From Tenebrio molitor (lineage: Eukaryota; Arthropoda; Insecta; Coleoptera; Tenebrionidae): 64,000 bases of DNA. Position numbers and translations under genes: made by a program. Where the stretch lies: positions 47,740,001 to 47,804,000 of the forward strand of contig NC_091046.1 of NCBI RefSeq assembly GCF_963966145.1. Reading direction: 5' to 3'. Each line of letters starts with the position of its first letter. Position 1 is the stretch's first letter. Below the pieces are notes generated by a model. The model did no database searches, was not told the DNA's origin, and saw only the letters and a list, made by a program, of their open reading frames with translations. This document shows positions 60,281-64,000 of this stretch, one piece after another.

Positions 60281-60647
60281 TATCGCGCGTTCAAATGAAA
60301 TCCTGGGCTGGGAAGGCGTTGAAAACCGTCAATTGTTGTGCTTTTTTAAAGCATAGATTAATTGGAGCATGTTGACAGCTAACCTAAAATTTAGAGCCAA
60401 AAAATAATTCTTTTTTCTATCTTTGCAAAGTTTTACATTAAAAATAGAATAACTTAACGCTTCCTATTCTCGAACAAGTATCTAAAAGCACTTTTTGCTG
60501 AAAACAAACATGTTCAATTATGTCTCGATTAAACATAAACAAATGTCATTTGTGTCAAACGGCGGGAAATTCAAACTTTACACTGTTCTAAACGGTTTCA
60601 TTTTTCCAACGCCTACTCAACCCAGGATTTCATTTGAACGCGCGATA
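60281..60647 (+). mobile_element. MITE family copy 5 (full-length reference copy)
   Basis: The 367-bp element has both outer ends, TATCGCGCGTTCAAATGAAA and the inverted TTTCATTTGAACGCGCGATA. The TIRs extend about 40 bp to AAGGCGTTG / CAACGCCTA. Inside are TTGACAGCTAACCTAAAATT, a T-rich run, CCTATTCTCGAA, GAAAACAAACATGTTCAATT and CGGCGGGAAATTCAAACTTT. It has no transposase. Target duplication is uncertain because the TATCGCG/CGCGATA ends already begin and end in TA. Confidence 0.9.
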
Positions 60648-60767
60648 GTATCTGCACCTTGGGACTGCATGATTGTTACCGTCGGTGCGTTGTAGGACCC
60701 TCGGGCTACAAACTGCACCTCGAGTAAAAAAACAAATTAATTTGAAATAAACATGTATCATAAATGG

Positions 60768-60855
60768 TTGAATTGGCTATGGTTTTTGCCCAAGGGGAAA
60801 AAAGATGACTAAAAGCTTGAGTTGGCTATGGTTTTTTGCCCAAGGGGAAAAAAGA
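60768..60855 (+). repeat. Two-copy 49-bp tandem repeat
   Basis: GGCTATGGTTTTTGCCCAAG plus GGGAAAAAAGA occurs twice (units from 60768 and 60817) with one extra T and an A/G change. Confidence 0.75.
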
Positions 60856-61074
60856 CCCGGTGTACTCCATACAATCAGGAAGTAAAGTTGCTCATTATAT
60901 ATAGGTCGTGCAAAAATGCTATTTATAGATTTGCGGAGTAATCGTTATAATATAATATATTTCCTAGACCTAGGCTGAATCTAGGACGTACTCTTTTTTT
61001 ACTTTTGTGGTGACAAACAGTTGCAAATTTCTCTCTCTAATATCGTGCAGGAAAATTTGCAAAATTTTGTAGAG

Positions 61075-61290
61075 AGAAAAAATGGTGGATGCGCCGGGTT
61101 AATTTTGCAAAACTAAATTAACATCTCGGGCATCTAATAAACAAATGGGATTTGATGACAATATAAATACACCTCGTTGTGGAGAAGAGAATGAAGAAAA
61201 CCGTTATTTACTACCTTCAAGAATAATAAGGCTAGCTCTTTATTTTTAAGTATAAATGGTGAATGCGCTGAGCAGATTAATACTAAATAA
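61075..61290 (+). repeat. Satellite monomer pair
   Basis: Cores at about 61079 (AAATGGTGGATGCGCCGGGT) and 61254 (AAATGGTGAATGCGCTGAGC), 175 bp apart. The first is followed by AACTAAATTAACATCTC, close to the usual second box. Confidence 0.65.
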
Positions 61291-63359
61291 TAATCCTTCA
61301 TTTATGATTACACAAAATTAGAGCACATAATGTACCTAGTGTAGAAAGAAAATTTTGAAATTCTAAAATGGGTTACATTCAGCAAAATAATTAAAACATT
61401 TTCTTTTTTTTTGCAATCTCAAAATCTCATCTTCCCCATTAACCCACTCTGTACGAACGCTTAAATCGCGAATTGTCCCCGATTAACTGGAACAATTGTG
61501 ATGGATATGAAGAAATGGAAGAGCCGCAAGAGTTTTACCGAGCTCCAGATCCCTTTCCCGCTTCTCGCTTTGGAATAAAAGCGCCATCCACCCTTAATTG
61601 CCGCTAAAAATGTACTGGAAGCATCGACACAAGTAGCACAATCAGAACGCCGGGCCTCCACTTCAGACACGCTTTTAATTGTCCCAACCGTTCAAACTTG
61701 AGTCCACACGACATAATCATCTTTGACGGGGGGTGTAACTTCGGATTCCGTTCAACACCACCTCCACTACAACTACGAAAAGATGCTAATTGAAAATCCG
61801 CCCTTGGCTCGCGCATTTCGCTGAGTAGCTGTTTGTAAGGGAGGCGGCGTCGATGACACCGCAGCGATGTCTATCTACGCTTTAAGTCCTCGAGGGTCCT
61901 GCGGATCCAGGATAATGGGTGTGGGCGATTAACACAATGAATCGAGGCAAGGACAAAGACGCAATTGAATAATTGTAAATTACGTTGTGGAAGTGAACAT
62001 TTTTTGCGTAAATCTGGTGCAAGTTTTTGCAGTAAAAGTGTCAGTGAAATATTTATAGGGGAAGTTTCATCCCTCGAATTTTTCACTGTCGAGTCTTTAA
62101 ATTCGAGTTTCACGCTCGGCTTGCCCTCAAACGTCATTAACTCGTTCGTTTGGATGTATTCCATTTAAGAGCCACCTTCGGAATTATCTGCTAACATCAA
62201 ACCGGTGAGAACGCCCCGCTTTGAGAAACTTGCTCTAAAATACGGTCGGAGTTTCCTCCAAAAGGAACAATCTAATTATAAAACAGCACAACATACACCG
62301 GAATTGAATGTTTCAGCTCCGGAAAAATGTTTAATGCCAAAAACCATCATGTCGGCTCTGTTTAATAACTCTAAATGGCGTACTCGTTTTAATGGAGTTC
62401 TGTTTAAAAATGGTTCGTTCTTGTTTTCGAAACAACGAGTCCTGCGAGAGGCAATTAGCCAGGAATTCGCTGTTAATGTGATTTTTAGCAGAAAATAACT
62501 TTTCGCTATTCCAATTTGGATCGAGTAGCAAAAAGTGTTATGAGATTTTTTTTGACTTTATACTAGAGGGAATAGAAGGAAGACAACCTTCGCGATCGCC
62601 GTCCTGATGATGGCGCTTGATTGGCGAAACGCATCGGCACTGTGGTTAATTAAACCGTTTTCAGACGTGGACGTGTTCGTCTTCGGGGCGTAATTAATGC
62701 GTCGGGACGGTACCACCGTCGTCCAATTAGGAAAAGCGACCGAAAATGTCAGGCCCGATTCCGACTGGTTTCGACCTAAATATCACTCCGACAATGAACA
62801 GGTGAACGATCAAACAGTCCAGGGTCGGACGCGCTCGCCTGGAACTCCGCCCGTGAATAAAGAGAGCGAGTTCATCACATATCTATTAATTACACACGAG
62901 TTGCAGCGGACTAGATATGCGGCGGCGGCGGCGAGACCGCACCACGGATGTGGCCGCCGCCGATACGCACACGAAAATCCGAAAAATCGACGATCAGATA
63001 ATGGACAAAAAATTGTTTGGCTATCAGGTGAGAGCCGAAGGGAAAAGTCTGTTTATATGGAAATTATTTCCACGGGATCCGATATAAATCGCCCGATAAA
63101 AAAATACAAGCTCGTCTAGACGAGCTTAATGCGGTGTAAGCTCGCCGCGATTGTCATTGCGGAGATAAGGGCTGGGTAGACGTCCTGCCGGGTGTTAAAT
63201 TATCGTTCACGACCGGCTTGGATTTCCAATTTTTTTATTTACGGTCAGCAAATATCCAGAACTAGTTTATTCCAACAAAAAAATATTTCAAAACTTTCCC
63301 CGACGCATACACCAATTTTCCAACTCATAAAATCTTTTTCCGTTAGTCTATTTGTGTAC
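61291..63359. other. No gene seen
   Basis: Several 60-140 codon frames, none with a motif; the largest (62697-63119, 140 codons) is Arg-rich in a GC-rich patch with a CGG run (about 62920-62936) and looks like chance. No repeat family member was recognised here. Confidence 0.35.
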
Positions 63360-63545
63360 AGGTTGTCCCAGAATGAACCAGCATAATTTTAACCACGAGC
63401 TACTGACATTTAAAATGACATTTATTTTTTGAGGTACAATTTTTTTTTATTGCTTTTAGTCTTCTATGTTGTCCCACAACCGGGTAGGTAAAATTTCGGC
63501 ACATTTGAAAAATACTCCCTTGTATATCATATTTTATAAAATGTA
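63360..63545 (+). mobile_element. Half copy of the foldback element, fused to a MITE
   Basis: About 185 bp matching the left arm of the 23.1-kb foldback (TTTTAACCACGAGCTACTG, AATGACATTTATTTTTTGAG, GTAGGTAAAATTTCGGCACA, TGTATATCATATTTTATAAA). It breaks at the centre of the foldback, exactly where MITE copy 6 begins. Confidence 0.75.
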
Positions 63546-63858
63546 GGCTGGGAAGGCGTTGGAAACCGTCAATTGTTGTGCTTTTTTAAAGTGTAGATTA
63601 ATTGGAGCATGTTGACAGCTAACCTAAAATGTAGAGCCAAAAAAATATTTCTTTGCAATGTTTAACATTAAAAATAGAATAACATAACAATTCTTATTCT
63701 CAAGCAAATATGTAAGAGCACCCTTTACAGAAAACAAACATGTCCAATTATGTCCCGTTTAAACATTAACAAATAATGTCATCGTGTCAAACGGCGGGAA
63801 ATTCAAACTTTACACTGTTCTAAACGGTTTACTTTTTCCAAGGCCTACTGAGCCCAGA
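63546..63858 (+). mobile_element. MITE family copy 6 (both outer ends missing)
   Basis: It starts at GGCTGGGAAGGCGTTGGAAA and ends at GGCCTACTGAGCCCAGA, so the outer 25-30 bp of both TIRs are absent in a symmetrical way. The inner landmarks are intact, including TTGACAGCTAACCTAAAATG. It begins directly at the broken end of the foldback half copy. Confidence 0.8.
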
Positions 63859-64000
63859 GACGTAAATAATTCTGTTGTCAGATCCCATCTAGTTCATTAG
63901 ATACCAGAAATATTAATTTAGTTTCTTTAATTATCCCTACGGATTTTTTTTTTATTATACATGTTTAAAATGACAGAATTGAACAATCATTAAGATAAAT

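Noticed and set aside
60495..60695. 66-codon frame (and a similar 60-codon frame at 42283)
   Set aside because: Both lie inside copies of the MITE; the shared peptide is a by-product of the repeat and not a conserved gene.
62697..63119. 140-codon Arg-rich plus-strand frame
   Set aside because: It lies across a CGG run and compositionally biased DNA; no recognisable motif.

Overview
This window is eukaryotic nuclear DNA, most probably from an insect. Every coding gene is split by short GT-AG introns (about 50 bp in FLCN), the predicted proteins match animal families, and the rest is AT-rich and full of MITEs, a tRNA-derived SINE and a degenerate satellite. A beetle is my guess from the short introns and repeat style, not something the sequence proves. 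There is no bacterial operon, CRISPR array or rRNA.

The left part (about 3.7-16.4 kb) is a dense housekeeping cluster. In order it holds: the first coding exon of a diphosphoinositol polyphosphate phosphohydrolase (Aps/NUDT3 type, minus strand, continuing off the left edge); folliculin (plus); PAK1IP1/Mak11, a ribosome-biogenesis WD protein (minus); ribosomal protein L18 (minus); 3-methyladenine DNA glycosylase (minus); a kinesin-8 motor (plus, six coding exons, 719 aa); a 90-aa single-span membrane protein of unknown function (minus); and mitochondrial ribosomal protein S35 (minus). Splice junctions keep the reading frame throughout. Several neighbours are divergent or tail-to-tail with overlapping 3' ends, but they share no pathway beyond general growth and housekeeping.

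From 16.4 kb on, the only gene I can support is a Ras-superfamily GTPase (minus strand, 18850-24467, two coding exons around a 4.8-kb intron). It has a C-terminal CTVS prenylation box and non-canonical residues at the Ras-12 and Ras-61 positions. The remaining 39.5 kb to the right edge is a gene desert.

The desert and the GTPase intron carry the most structure. A satellite with monomers of about 160-190 bp shares a core close to AAAATGGTGGATGCGCCGGG and is present as short arrays and single monomers from 20.9 to 61.3 kb. One array has an alternating dimer organisation. There are six copies of one TIR-bearing MITE family, a 480-bp foldback element nested in a satellite monomer, and a SINE with an 11-bp target duplication. 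There is also a diverged 1-kb duplication in which only one copy carries a MITE, plus several other spaced repeat families. Candidate CTCF-like motifs lie at the edge of the gene cluster and in the desert. I found no new coding system; the satellite family with its conserved core is the best candidate for something undescribed.
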